A program made the translations under genes and the position numbers. The notes under the pieces were generated by a model, which saw only the letters and a list, made by a program, of their open reading frames with translations, ran no database searches and was not told where the DNA came from. Positions 1 to 8,509 of a stretch of 64,000 nucleotides of DNA are shown here, piece after piece; within the stretch, counting starts at the first letter, position 1, and each line of letters opens with the position of its first letter. This DNA comes from an uncultured Pelagibacteraceae bacterium (GTDB lineage: Bacteria > Pseudomonadota > Alphaproteobacteria > Pelagibacterales > Pelagibacteraceae): NCBI GenBank assembly GCA_902609685.1, contig CACLSR010000004.1, positions 46,839 to 110,838 of the forward strand, in the 5' to 3' direction.

Positions 1-191
1 ACTCCTAATTTTTTTGTTGCTGAAAGCTTTGCTTTTTTCGCGTTGTTAAAAAAATAAGTCAAATTTTTATGATGTATCATTTGAATAATAGTTCCAATTG
101 CAATCAACAAAACCATAGCAATAATGAAAGATTGCATTGCAAAAGGTGAGATAGTTTCTGATAAAATTGAAAATGGATTGTTACTTAACAT
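1..191 (-). CDS. N-terminal part of a membrane protein, runs off the window
   Basis: The first 63 residues are visible; the rest lies beyond the left edge. They start MLSNNPFSIL and contain one strong hydrophobic segment (about residues 20-38, FAMQSFIIAMVLLIAIGTII) followed by a Lys-rich stretch, so this is probably an inner-membrane protein with the basic side in the cytoplasm. I do not recognise the family from this fragment. It follows the HIT gene on the same strand but is separated by 100 bp that hold a good promoter, so it probably starts its own transcription unit. Confidence 0.6.
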   Translation of the reverse strand, partial: MLSNNPFSILSETISPFAMQSFIIAMVLLIAIGTIIQMIHHKNLTYFFNNAKKAKLSATKKLG

Positions 192-238
192 TTCCGCCTT
201 TTGTTAAATTTTGAATTAATTTTAAAGTTTTATATCTA

Positions 239-273
239 GTTGAATTTATAGTTCAACCTCAAACTGGGGTCAA
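239..273 (-). promoter_or_regulatory. Promoter with inverted repeat before the membrane protein
   Basis: Read on the minus strand, TTGACC (273-268) and TATAAA (250-245) are separated by exactly 17 bases, a near-consensus sigma-70 promoter. The -10 hexamer sits inside the inverted repeat GTTGAA-N7-TTCAAC (239-257), a position where a bound repressor would block the polymerase. The start codon is at 191. The arrangement is seen directly; the regulator is unknown. Confidence 0.5.
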
Positions 274-291
274 TTTGTCTTTTATAACAGG

Positions 292-690
292 CTAATTATT
301 TCTTTTATAATGTTGTTTGTTTGGAATGACTGATCGTACTCCACCCTGGGGATTGTCAACATCTCCTTCTCTTCGGGGAATCAGATGAAAATGACAATGT
401 AAAATAGATTGACCAGATACAATTCCTATATTTGTACCTAGATTAAATCCTTTAACTAACCGATCTTTATTAGTTATTTCTTTTTTAACAACTTTTATAA
501 GATCATTACATGCAATCAATTCATCGTTAGATAAGTCAAAATAATCCTTTATGTGTCTTTTGGGTATAATCAAACAATGATGTTCTGAAACTGGATAAGA
601 GTCGTAACTTGCGTATGCCAAATCATTCTCATGAGCACATCCACTTTTTTTAACGTCGCAAAATAAACAGGGATTGTTTGGATCTTTCAT
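292..690 (-). CDS. HIT family nucleotide-binding hydrolase
   Basis: A 132-residue histidine-triad protein. The signature H98-C-H100-F-H102 followed by LIP is intact; the middle His is the residue that attacks the alpha-phosphate in this family. N-terminal CLFC (8-11) with later C18 and H20 resembles the zinc site of bacterial HIT hydrolases. Such proteins hydrolyse nucleoside phosphoramidates or dinucleoside polyphosphates; the substrate cannot be told here. It starts 3 bp after the pabC stop and so is probably co-transcribed with the PABA genes, with no obvious functional link. Confidence 0.9.
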   Translation of the reverse strand: MKDPNNPCLFCDVKKSGCAHENDLAYASYDSYPVSEHHCLIIPKRHIKDYFDLSNDELIACNDLIKVVKKEITNKDRLVKGFNLGTNIGIVSGQSILHCHFHLIPRREGDVDNPQGGVRSVIPNKQHYKRNN

Positions 691-693
691 CTA

Positions 694-1467
694 TTAAAAT
701 CTATAAGAATTGCATTTGTTTATAACTGCATCATATTCTTTTGACAGAAACTTGAATTTTTTTAGGTTTTTTCTTTTCCATTTAAGCTCATTTATAGTTC
801 TAACTGAGGCGACCCCTTTCCCAGAACCTATCAATAATATTTCATCATAATTTTTTACCTCTTTAAGTAAAATATCTTTCTTAAAAATCTTTCTTATTTT
901 TGTTTTGAAAAATTTATAAGTATTTCCCTCATAATAATCCTTTTTGGGAGTAAAAAATTTTTGATCTTTAACAAATAATAAATTTGAGGTTCCAGTCTCT
1001 AACAATTTCTTATTAGATACCAATGCAATATCTGATTGGGAGTTATCCATTTTAGATAGATAAGATAAGATCTTTTTATATTTTAGATTTTTAAACTCTG
1101 GTTTTTCTCTTTTTAATTTTACTAATCTCAAATTAAAATTTAACTTCGGTTTAACTCTTTTTCTTAAAGATATTGAAATAACTTTTTTATTTATAGCAAT
1201 TCTCAATAGGTGATTATATTTCCTCTTTTTGGATAAATTTTTATTTATTATTTTTAAAATATCCGACCTTAATGATTTCTTTCTAATTTGATATTTTTTT
1301 AGTGATAAAATTAAGTTTTTTAAATGATTATCAAAAAATAAAATTTTTGCAGGTTTGCCAAAAATCCACATCGTTGTAAAAATTCCATGATCCCCCCAAA
1401 GATCTTGGAATTCTATCTGTTTTAAGTCTTTAAGCCGATAAGATTTTTTTAATAAGTAGGTTACCAT
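694..1467 (-). CDS. pabC: Aminodeoxychorismate lyase-like class IV aminotransferase
   Basis: A 257-residue fold-type IV PLP protein. The motif LLETGTSNLLFVKD (about 155-168) matches the E-G-S-x-S-N-L/I-F cofactor-phosphate motif of PabC and branched-chain aminotransferases, and the YKKILSYL stretch near 130-137 is where the Schiff-base lysine is expected. PabC removes pyruvate from 4-amino-4-deoxychorismate to give p-aminobenzoate for folate. The N-terminal half is divergent and very Lys-rich. The 38-bp overlap with pabA and the run pabB-pabA-pabC make PABA synthesis the natural reading rather than amino-acid transamination. Confidence 0.8.
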   Translation of the reverse strand: MVTYLLKKSYRLKDLKQIEFQDLWGDHGIFTTMWIFGKPAKILFFDNHLKNLILSLKKYQIRKKSLRSDILKIINKNLSKKRKYNHLLRIAINKKVISISLRKRVKPKLNFNLRLVKLKREKPEFKNLKYKKILSYLSKMDNSQSDIALVSNKKLLETGTSNLLFVKDQKFFTPKKDYYEGNTYKFFKTKIRKIFKKDILLKEVKNYDEILLIGSGKGVASVRTINELKWKRKNLKKFKFLSKEYDAVINKCNSYRF

Positions 1468-1987
1468 TGATAGTTAAAAAAGATTCTGGGTGAAATTGAA
1501 ATCCATAAATTTTTTCCTTTTGATTTTCAAATGCCATTGCAACTTTTGAATTTAAACATCTCATAGTTATCTCAAAATTATTAGATTTGAAAGGTTCTTT
1601 TAATTTTAAAGAATGATACCTGCCAACTTTAAATATTTTTCCTTTTTTAAATAAAGATTTATTGGTGATTACTTTTATATTTGATTGAAAACCATGATAA
1701 ATTTTTTTTTGTTCAACAATTTTTGCACCTTCACAAAATAGAATATGTTGAAATCCTAAACAAATTCCTATGATTTTCTTTTTACCTTTATATTTTTTAT
1801 AAATCTTTGAAGTGATTGGATAATTTTTTGGATTACCTGGACCGGGTGAAAAAATTATTGTAGATGCTTGCTTAATTTTATTTTCGTTAATTTTATCATA
1901 GTTATCGCACTCAACTTTATCAAACAAAGCAAATTGATGAACTACATTGTGAGTAAAGGAGTCGTTATGATCAATTACATAAATCAT
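1430..1987 (-). CDS. pabA: PabA/TrpG-type glutamine amidotransferase
   Basis: A 185-residue class I glutaminase subunit. FSPGPGNP (46-53) gives the oxyanion strand, GICLGFQH (74-81) carries the nucleophile C76, and FHPES (165-169) supplies H166 and E168. It would pass ammonia to the chorismate-binding partner encoded immediately upstream. Family members can serve PabB, TrpE or both; the pabB-pabA-pabC order supports a role in p-aminobenzoate synthesis, but sharing with anthranilate synthase is possible. It overlaps pabB by 4 bp and pabC by 38 bp, implying translational coupling. Confidence 0.88.
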   Translation of the reverse strand: MIYVIDHNDSFTHNVVHQFALFDKVECDNYDKINENKIKQASTIIFSPGPGNPKNYPITSKIYKKYKGKKKIIGICLGFQHILFCEGAKIVEQKKIYHGFQSNIKVITNKSLFKKGKIFKVGRYHSLKLKEPFKSNNFEITMRCLNSKVAMAFENQKEKIYGFQFHPESFLTINGNLLIKKILSA

Positions 1988-3135
1988 TTAAATAAATCTA
2001 TTAATGCTTTAGCTTTAAGAAAATTCTCATTGAATTCATGATTGGCATTACTATCGACGACAACACCTGAAGCAACTGAAATTTCAGATATGTTTTTAAA
2101 ATTTAAAATTGAACGTATAATTATGTTAAATCTCATATCACCATTGAATTTTATGTAGCCAAAACTACCTGTATAAATATTCCTGTTTTCTTTTTCCTGA
2201 TTATTTAAAAGATTAAGCGTATTTATCTTTGGACACCCAATAACTGAGCCGCCAGGCATCATTGCTTTAATTATTTCAAAATTATTTATATTCTTTTTTA
2301 ATTTTCCCTTGATGAGGCTAACGTAATGAAAAAGATCTTTATATTCTTCTACGATTTTTTGTTTAGATAATTTTACAGTACCCACTTTGCAAATTCTTGA
2401 TAAATCATTTCTTTCCATATCAACAATCATGTTGTGCTCTTTGGTTTCTTTTAAATTTTTTCTAAAATAATTTAATGCCTTCATTTTATTTAAATGCTTC
2501 GTTTTTTTTACAGTTCCAGCTATTGGTTTTGTAGATATATCACTCCCCTTTTTTGTGATTAAAGTTTCTGGAGAACAACTAATTATTGAATAATTATGAT
2601 CTTTAATCATAAAAGCCTCGGGAGCTAGGTTAGTATTAGATAACCTCGAAAAAAAATCTAACGGATTAATTTTCGACTTTGTTTTATATTTGGTGCAAAT
2701 TTTAATTTGATATGTTTCACCACTTTTTATTTTTTTTTTAAATTTATTGAATATTTTTGTATAATTTTTTCTATTAATATTTATTTTAAAATTACCTGAT
2801 TTAAAATTTTCAAAATCATAATTCAACTTGTTACTTAGTTTGATCTTTTTTTCTGGTTTATAGAAAATCCCTTTGGGAAAATTTAAATTATTTTGTTTTG
2901 GGATTTTAACATCAATCAGATTATTCAATAACTCGTATCCAAAGAAACCAATAAAAAGGTCAGTATCTTTTGATTTCTTTTTATTTTTTTTAGTTAAAAA
3001 ACTTTTAATATTTTTATTATTTAAAATAATTTTTTTTGAAAAATTAGTGTAAAGATTAAATCCTTTTTTAGATTTATAAATAATGTAGGGTTTTCCTGAC
3101 TGATGTATCTCTGTTAGTTGATTTGATCTGTTCAA
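1984..3135 (-). CDS. pabB: Aminodeoxychorismate synthase component I
   Basis: A 383-residue chorismate-binding enzyme, shorter than E. coli PabB (about 450) with the reduction in the N-terminal half. The C-terminal catalytic half is clear: SPETL (188-192), DMERNDLSR (239-247), PGGSVIGCPK (294-303) and YTGSFGYI. The PGGS and YTGS motifs are PabB-like. However, the KPIAGT motif (203-208) has Ala at the position where E. coli PabB has its catalytic Lys (PIKGT) and where TrpE has Ala. The following pabA and pabC favour PABA synthesis; the residue makes the exact chemistry worth testing. Confidence 0.85.
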   Translation of the reverse strand: MNRSNQLTEIHQSGKPYIIYKSKKGFNLYTNFSKKIILNNKNIKSFLTKKNKKKSKDTDLFIGFFGYELLNNLIDVKIPKQNNLNFPKGIFYKPEKKIKLSNKLNYDFENFKSGNFKININRKNYTKIFNKFKKKIKSGETYQIKICTKYKTKSKINPLDFFSRLSNTNLAPEAFMIKDHNYSIISCSPETLITKKGSDISTKPIAGTVKKTKHLNKMKALNYFRKNLKETKEHNMIVDMERNDLSRICKVGTVKLSKQKIVEEYKDLFHYVSLIKGKLKKNINNFEIIKAMMPGGSVIGCPKINTLNLLNNQEKENRNIYTGSFGYIKFNGDMRFNIIIRSILNFKNISEISVASGVVVDSNANHEFNENFLKAKALIDLFK

Positions 3136-3136
3136 A

Positions 3137-4357
3137 TTATTCTGTTCTTAATCTTAAAACTGGTTCTTCTCTAATTGGTAGATGAATTATTGCTGCAAAA
3201 ACTGATAATGCAATTGCTAAATACCACGCATAATCATATGACCCATATAGATCATAAAATAAACCTCCTAAATAAGCGCCAAAAAAAGATCCAACTTGGT
3301 GACTTAAAAAAACAATTCCATATAGTAGACCTAAATACTTTGTCCCAAAAAGATGAGCTACAATTCCACTTGTTGCAGGCACTGTCGATAACCATAAAAA
3401 ACCAAAACTTGCACCAAATAAAAATGCATTAATATTACTTGCGGGCATAAATATAAAAAAAATTATAGAAACACCTCTTAAAAAGTAAATTGCACTTAGG
3501 ATAATTTTCTTACTCATTTTTGCAGAGAGGTAGCCACTTAATAGTGAGCCAAAAATATTAAATAAACCGATCAAAGATAAAATTGCTGCTGCAGTCCAAT
3601 CCTCAAGTCCTCTATCTATTACATATTTGGGTACATGCGTTCCAACCAAAGTTATATGAAAACCACATACAAAAAACCCTGATACAAGTAAAACATAACT
3701 TTTAGTTTTAAAAGCTTCTGAGAGAGCTTCCTTGAAAGATTGATCTGAAGTTTTTTCGACACTTTCCGTTTTAGATGGAGATCTCACAAAATATGCTGCA
3801 ACTAAACCGGACAACAAAAATAAGCAAAAAACAAATAATGTGTAGTTCCAACCAAACTCTGTGAGAGAAAAATTAGTAAAAATTGGTGAAAGAAAGTAAC
3901 CAAATGATCCAACAGCAGTAACAAAACTCATTGCAATCGTTCTTGTAGATAATGGAAAATGTTTCCCCACAACTGACATAGGAATACTTATTGCTGTTCC
4001 ACCAAGACCTATTCCGATTAATAAACCCATATGGATTTGAAAAAATATTCCAGTGTTTGGACCCGTGTATAAAAAGTAAACGCCTAAAGTATAAAAAATA
4101 AATGCTCCGATTATAGCTATATGTCCTCCGTATTTATCTGCTATAGCTCCGAAGATAGGACCTGTTATACCCCACATCAACATCTGCATCCCGATTGCAA
4201 AACCAAATGCGGTGTTGCTTATCTTTAAACTCTCGTTGAAGTCCATAAAGAACAAACCAAATGTTTGTCTGACACCCAAAGAAATCAAAACAACAAAGCA
4301 TGCAGCAAATAAAGTTACTAACGCTGTTTTTGAACGAAAAAATTTTTCAGAACTCAT
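3137..4357 (-). CDS. Major facilitator superfamily transporter
   Basis: A 406-residue polytopic inner-membrane protein with about 12 hydrophobic segments in two halves and a charged central loop (about 193-210). GAIADKYGG (70-78) is the MFS loop 2-3 signature. Overall it resembles the oxalate/formate-monocarboxylate exchanger branch, but the substrate cannot be read from the sequence. Its start overlaps the end of metC by 4 bp (ATGA), and it lies 1 bp before pabB, so it belongs to the metC-to-HIT run. Confidence 0.85.
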   Translation of the reverse strand: MSSEKFFRSKTALVTLFAACFVVLISLGVRQTFGLFFMDFNESLKISNTAFGFAIGMQMLMWGITGPIFGAIADKYGGHIAIIGAFIFYTLGVYFLYTGPNTGIFFQIHMGLLIGIGLGGTAISIPMSVVGKHFPLSTRTIAMSFVTAVGSFGYFLSPIFTNFSLTEFGWNYTLFVFCLFLLSGLVAAYFVRSPSKTESVEKTSDQSFKEALSEAFKTKSYVLLVSGFFVCGFHITLVGTHVPKYVIDRGLEDWTAAAILSLIGLFNIFGSLLSGYLSAKMSKKIILSAIYFLRGVSIIFFIFMPASNINAFLFGASFGFLWLSTVPATSGIVAHLFGTKYLGLLYGIVFLSHQVGSFFGAYLGGLFYDLYGSYDYAWYLAIALSVFAAIIHLPIREEPVLRLRTE

Positions 4358-5529
4358 CTTAAATGTCTTAAAGCTTGTTTGATATCAGCAATCAAATCAT
4401 TAGGATCTTCAAGACCTATATGTAATCTTACTAAATGTTCATCTTTTGGTAAGTTCATATATTTTCTTTTACCAGTTTCTCTAAATTCTTGATGAAGCGC
4501 TAAACTCTCAAATCCACCCCAACTATAGCCATAGCCAAACAATTTCAGTGAATTAACAAACTTTCGAACAGAATTAATATTCTTAGCTTTTATCTTTAAT
4601 CCCATTAAACCTGACGCTCCAGAATAATATTTTTTCCACATTCTAAAATTTTGTGAATTTTTTTTGAAAGGATATAACAATTTAATTCTTTTATTTTTTG
4701 ATAAAAATGCTACAACTTTTTTAGCATTTTCTCTATGTCTGTCTAATCTCACATCTAAAGTTCTTAACCCTCTAGTTATTAAATAAGCATCATCAGGTCC
4801 TAATCTAAGACCTGTAATTTTTTCTGCTGCTTTAACTTTAGAAAATACTCTTTTATTCACTGCCAAACTTCCACCCATAACATCTGAATGTCCAGAATAA
4901 TATTTAGTTGCAGAGACAATTGACATATCAAAACCAAGTTTAATTGGTTTTAAGTAATAAGGGGTACCCCAAGTATTATCAATTGCAGTGTATAGCTTAT
5001 GTTTTCTTGCAATCGAAATAATTTTACCCAAGTCTTGAAAATCAAAAGTATTACTTCCAGGATTTTCAACAAAAATCAATTTTGTTTTCTTTGTAATATT
5101 GTTTTTTAATGTATTGAGGTCATGCGGATTATAAAAAACTGTCTTTATATTAAAATCTTTTAGATAATCTTCAGTTAAAATTCGTGTAGGGCTGTAAACT
5201 GGATCTGCAACTAACATTTCATCTCCAGGTCTAACAACGCTGAATATTGCTAAAAAAACGGAGCCAAAACCTGTTGGTGTCGTAAAAACATGATAACTTT
5301 CTTCAAGTTTTGTTAAAATTTTTTGTAATATATAAGTAGTAGAAGTCCCTTGTCTGCCGTAATCAAAATGACCACCTGTTGGATTTCGTAGAGCTTTTTT
5401 TTGAGTTTTTCTTATATGTTGCATAGACTTAAAAATAATTGTCGATGCTCTAACCACTGGTGGATTTACTGATTGATTATGAAAATCTTTTGCAGTGTGT
5501 TTTAAAAATGTCTTAAAAGATTTACCCAT
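4354..5529 (-). CDS. metC: Cystathionine beta-lyase
   Basis: A Cys/Met-metabolism PLP enzyme of fold type I, 391 residues from the chosen start. SATKYYSGHSD carries the cofactor lysine (about K209), and the YGRQGTSTT and ENPGSNTFD motifs are typical. It cleaves cystathionine to homocysteine, pyruvate and ammonia in methionine synthesis. The frame is open 13 codons further, to 5568, but the start at 5529 puts the N-terminus at the family length and the lysine near its usual position (210 in E. coli). Neither start has a clear Shine-Dalgarno site. Related gamma-lyases cannot be fully excluded. Confidence 0.85.
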   Translation of the reverse strand: MGKSFKTFLKHTAKDFHNQSVNPPVVRASTIIFKSMQHIRKTQKKALRNPTGGHFDYGRQGTSTTYILQKILTKLEESYHVFTTPTGFGSVFLAIFSVVRPGDEMLVADPVYSPTRILTEDYLKDFNIKTVFYNPHDLNTLKNNITKKTKLIFVENPGSNTFDFQDLGKIISIARKHKLYTAIDNTWGTPYYLKPIKLGFDMSIVSATKYYSGHSDVMGGSLAVNKRVFSKVKAAEKITGLRLGPDDAYLITRGLRTLDVRLDRHRENAKKVVAFLSKNKRIKLLYPFKKNSQNFRMWKKYYSGASGLMGLKIKAKNINSVRKFVNSLKLFGYGYSWGGFESLALHQEFRETGKRKYMNLPKDEHLVRLHIGLEDPNDLIADIKQALRHLR

Positions 5530-5602
5530 AAAAAAATTGATATGATTAAAGGACAATGCTATATCCATATCAAAAATTCAATAAATTAATGAAAAGGATT
5601 TA

Positions 5603-5686
5603 ATGAGTTACCCAAAGAAACATAGAGGCCGAAGAAAAATGGGGTCGAAAAAAAGAAGAGCTAGAAAAAAAAATAAGAAAAAATAG
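5603..5686 (+). CDS. 27-residue, very basic protein
   Basis: A tiny frame, MSYPKKHRGRRKMGSKKRRA and seven more residues, with 17 Lys/Arg out of 27. It has AGGA four bases before the ATG and lies alone on the plus strand between metC and mnmA, ending one base before the mnmA stop. The composition and the KMGSKKRRARKK core recall small ribosome-associated proteins such as the COX24/AURKAIP1 (mS38) domain family, but this is a resemblance by eye only. The A-rich sequence could give Lys codons by chance; the Arg, Gly, His and Tyr codons and the ribosome site argue that it is real. Confidence 0.6.
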   Translation: MSYPKKHRGRRKMGSKKRRARKKNKKK

Positions 5687-5687
5687 C

Positions 5688-6806
5688 TTATTCTTTTATC
5701 CAGCCGCCTCCTAATACTTTATAACCCAAAGCATCTTTATTATAGAAAACACATGCCTGGCCTGGTGATATTCCATCTTCAGGACTTTCAAGGTTTACAT
5801 TCGCACCATTTTGATCACTTAGGCTAACGTTTGCTTTAAGCAATTTACCAGTAGATCTAACTTTTACAAAAATGCTGGATTTAAATTCTTGTTCATTTGC
5901 AAGTAAATTAACATCTTTTAATAAAATATCTTTCTTTCCTAAATATTCTTTTGGTCCAACAATTATTTCATTTTTCTCAGAATTTATTTTAATAACGTAT
6001 AAAGCTTCTTTATCAGAAACTTTTATTCCTTTTCTTTGGCCAATAGTAAAATTTATAATTCCATCATGAACACCAATAACATTACCTTCAAGATCTTTAA
6101 TATTTCCTTTTTTAAATGAGTCTGGTCTAAATTTTTGAATTACTGATGCATAATCTCCACCAGGTACAAAACATATATCCTGGCTGTCTGGTTTATCAGC
6201 AACATTAAGGTCTAGTTTTTTGGCAATTTCACGTGTTTCATTTTTATGAAGACCACCTAATGGAAACCTTAAATAATCAAGTTGTTCTCTAGTAGTATTG
6301 AAAAGAAAATAACTTTGATCTCTATTTTCGTCGATAGCTCTGTACATATTTGTATTATTATTTGAAGTAACACTTTTCACATAATGCCCAGTGATTAAAG
6401 CATCAGCGTTTAAATCTTTTGAAACTTCAAATAAATCCTTAAATTTAACTGTTTGATTACATTGAACACAAGGTATTGGAGTTTCACCTTTTAAGTAACT
6501 ATCAACAAAATTATCTATAACTCCTTGCTTGAACTTATTTTGATAATATAAAATTTTATGTTCTATATCTAATTTTTGAGCGACTCTTTTTGCATCCATG
6601 ATATCTTGACCAGAACAACATTGCTTTGACTCTGCAACCTGCTTTGCATCGTCATAAAGTTTTAAAGTAATACCAATTACGTCATATCCTTCTTTTTTCA
6701 TCATGCCTGCAACAGTAGATGAATCTACACCTCCAGACATTGCAACAACTACTTTTGTGTCTGATGGTTTCTTGTTTAATCCTATTGAATTTAATTCTTT
6801 ATTCAT
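5688..6806 (-). CDS. mnmA: tRNA-specific 2-thiouridylase MnmA
   Basis: A 372-residue enzyme that thiolates U34 of Lys, Glu and Gln tRNAs. AMSGGVDSS (22-30) is the PP-loop ATP site; PCVQCN holds the first catalytic Cys and [13 protein letters not shown] the second, followed by the TIGQRKG motif and the C-terminal beta-barrel with GQACVFY. Length matches the family. Sulfur probably comes from a cysteine desulfurase through carriers; sufS in this window is the visible desulfurase. It is divergent from the DUF3553 gene over 41 bp. Confidence 0.96.
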   Translation of the reverse strand: MNKELNSIGLNKKPSDTKVVVAMSGGVDSSTVAGMMKKEGYDVIGITLKLYDDAKQVAESKQCCSGQDIMDAKRVAQKLDIEHKILYYQNKFKQGVIDNFVDSYLKGETPIPCVQCNQTVKFKDLFEVSKDLNADALITGHYVKSVTSNNNTNMYRAIDENRDQSYFLFNTTREQLDYLRFPLGGLHKNETREIAKKLDLNVADKPDSQDICFVPGGDYASVIQKFRPDSFKKGNIKDLEGNVIGVHDGIINFTIGQRKGIKVSDKEALYVIKINSEKNEIIVGPKEYLGKKDILLKDVNLLANEQEFKSSIFVKVRSTGKLLKANVSLSDQNGANVNLESPEDGISPGQACVFYNKDALGYKVLGGGWIKE

Positions 6807-6847
6807 TTGATGGTATTTATACTTATTTCTAATATAAGTTAAATTAA

Positions 6848-7018
6848 ATGATATTAGATTTTGAACCAGGAGACAAAGTTATCAATCCCGCTAATAAAAA
6901 CTGGGGTATAGGTCAAGTTCAATCAATTATAAAAGAAAAAGTGACAGTTAATTTTGAAAATGTTGGAAAAAAAGTAATAAATACTAAAAATATAGAATTA
7001 ATAAAGATCAATGAATAA
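6848..7018 (+). CDS. DUF3553 small protein
   Basis: A 56-residue protein with the pattern F-x-P-G-D-x-V-x-[10 protein letters not shown] and V-N-F-E-N-x-G-K-K-V-I-N-T, which matches the alphaproteobacterial DUF3553 family as I know it. The fold is expected to be a small beta-barrel of the KOW/CarD-like kind; its function is not established. Its last 8 bases overlap the start of cysQ, so the two are translationally coupled. Confidence 0.8.
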   Translation: MILDFEPGDKVINPANKNWGIGQVQSIIKEKVTVNFENVGKKVINTKNIELIKINE

Positions 7019-7781
7019 TTTGAATTTAAAAGAGATTGTCGAAAATCTAATTGATACATTTATTCATGCAGGAAAAATTTCTTTAGATTTAAGAAAACAA
7101 GGACTTATAAAAAAAATTAAAACCGATAATACCCCTGTTAGTAATGGAGATTTAGAAGTTAATAAAATTGTTACTCAAAAAATTAAAGAATTAACACCTG
7201 AACTTCCCATCATTTCAGAAGAGACCTCTGATAATAAATCAATAAACAATCTTGAAAACTTTTGGCTAATTGACCCTATAGATGGCACCTACGACTACAT
7301 AAATAATCTAGAGGAATTTACAATTAATGCTGGATTAATAATTAACAAAAATCCAGTAGCTGGATTGATTTATGCCCCTTCAAAAAAAAGAATGTTTTAC
7401 TCCTATGGTCCAAATAATGCCTATGAGTTAACAAATGGTGAAACCAAGAATTTAAATTGTTCTGAAAATTTTGATAAAAATGATGTGAAATTTGTATCCT
7501 ATTCAAACAATATTAAACCTGAAATAGAAAAATTACATAAAAAATTTAATGTAAAGAAATATGTAAGAATGAAAAGTTCTCTTAAATTTTGTGTAATCGC
7601 TGCTGGCGAATATGATGGATATGTGGCTGAGCCTAGAGCTTGTGAATGGGATATAGCGGCTGGTCATGCAATTTTACAACATGCTGGAGGAATAATTACA
7701 GATTTTAAAGGCAAAGAAATTAAATATGGAAAGAAAAATTTTAAGAATCCAAGTTTAATCTTAAAAAATAAAAATATCTAA
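7011..7781 (+). CDS. cysQ: 3'(2'),5'-bisphosphate nucleotidase CysQ / inositol monophosphatase family
   Basis: A 256-residue Mg/Li-dependent phosphatase. E70-E71, the D88-P-I-D91-G-T motif and the late CEWDIAAGHAIL motif (Asp near 208) followed by GG make up the metal site. The E-W-D-x-A-A-G form and length fit CysQ, which removes the 3'-phosphate of PAP from sulfate activation. Since SAR11 relies on reduced sulfur, another small phosphoester substrate such as an inositol phosphate is possible, and the inositol genes further on leave this open. Confidence 0.82.
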   Translation: MNNLNLKEIVENLIDTFIHAGKISLDLRKQGLIKKIKTDNTPVSNGDLEVNKIVTQKIKELTPELPIISEETSDNKSINNLENFWLIDPIDGTYDYINNLEEFTINAGLIINKNPVAGLIYAPSKKRMFYSYGPNNAYELTNGETKNLNCSENFDKNDVKFVSYSNNIKPEIEKLHKKFNVKKYVRMKSSLKFCVIAAGEYDGYVAEPRACEWDIAAGHAILQHAGGIITDFKGKEIKYGKKNFKNPSLILKNKNI

Positions 7782-7782
7782 T

Positions 7783-7926
7783 ATGGATGAGCAATTAAGA
7801 ATAATACTAATAATTATTGTATCGGTATCTATTTTTGGCTTATTAGTATTTGTATATGTCAAAAATTATATCAGAAATAAAATCAATCAATTAGTTGAAG
7901 ATGAAAAGAAAAAAAAATCAAAGTAG
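7783..7926 (+). CDS. 47-residue single-span membrane protein
   Basis: The frame begins MDEQLRIILI, continues with one transmembrane helix (about residues 6-27) and ends in a charged tail rich in Lys. The ATG lies 1 bp after the cysQ stop, so it should be the last gene of the DUF3553-cysQ unit. Its stop overlaps the end of recX on the other strand by 9 bp. I do not recognise a family. Confidence 0.6.
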   Translation: MDEQLRIILIIIVSVSIFGLLVFVYVKNYIRNKINQLVEDEKKKKSK

Positions 7927-8481
7927 TTTTATTATTTTTAAATAATCATCTTTTTTTAATTCCATAACTTTTTTTGATGTCTCAAAATCGAAGCCATTTC
8001 TCGCCAATAAAGAGATATCCTTTTTATAAAAAAGTGGTCTATTGTCATCTATCCTAGCGGGTCCAATTCTTTTCTTTTTACAAATTTTAATTGCCGAAAA
8101 AAAATCTTGATCTGAATTATCTTCATTAATTTTATTGACTGTGTCTCTTATAAATTCATCATTAACACCTTTGCCAATTAAGTAATTTCTGATTTTATTA
8201 ATCGAACTTCCTCTTCGGATCATACTTTTGGCTTTACTTTCAGAATAAAATTTATCATTGATAAATTTATTTTTTTCTAAATCAGATAAAACAATATCAA
8301 TTAAATTTGTCACATCCTGTTTTTTTACATTTGGAACAGATAATTTGAGATATTTTTTTAGTAAATATGTTCTTAATTGTTGTTTGGATGGGGCATATTT
8401 TTCAACATATGCTAAAGCAAAATTTCTCATTTCATCTACAGTCACCTGTAATGTTTTTCTCTTATTTCTTATAGGAATCAT
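7918..8481 (-). CDS. recX: Regulatory protein RecX
   Basis: A 187-residue basic protein with the three-repeat RecX layout: RTYLLKKYL (about 38-46), the FINDKFYSESKAKSMIRRG region and IRNYLIGKGV in the middle, then a Lys-rich C-terminal repeat. RecX binds RecA filaments and limits their activity. The N-terminal 15 residues are basic and could be an over-long start; M18 is an alternative. It faces the ABA4-like gene with only 28 bp between start codons. No recA is in the window. Confidence 0.8.
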   Translation of the reverse strand: MIPIRNKRKTLQVTVDEMRNFALAYVEKYAPSKQQLRTYLLKKYLKLSVPNVKKQDVTNLIDIVLSDLEKNKFINDKFYSESKAKSMIRRGSSINKIRNYLIGKGVNDEFIRDTVNKINEDNSDQDFFSAIKICKKKRIGPARIDDNRPLFYKKDISLLARNGFDFETSKKVMELKKDDYLKIIKLL

Positions 8482-8509
8482 TGTAAGATCTAATATAATA
8501 TAATTTAAA

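Noticed and set aside
5530..5568. Longer N-terminus for metC
   Set aside because: It would add 13 residues not seen in the family; left as an alternative start.
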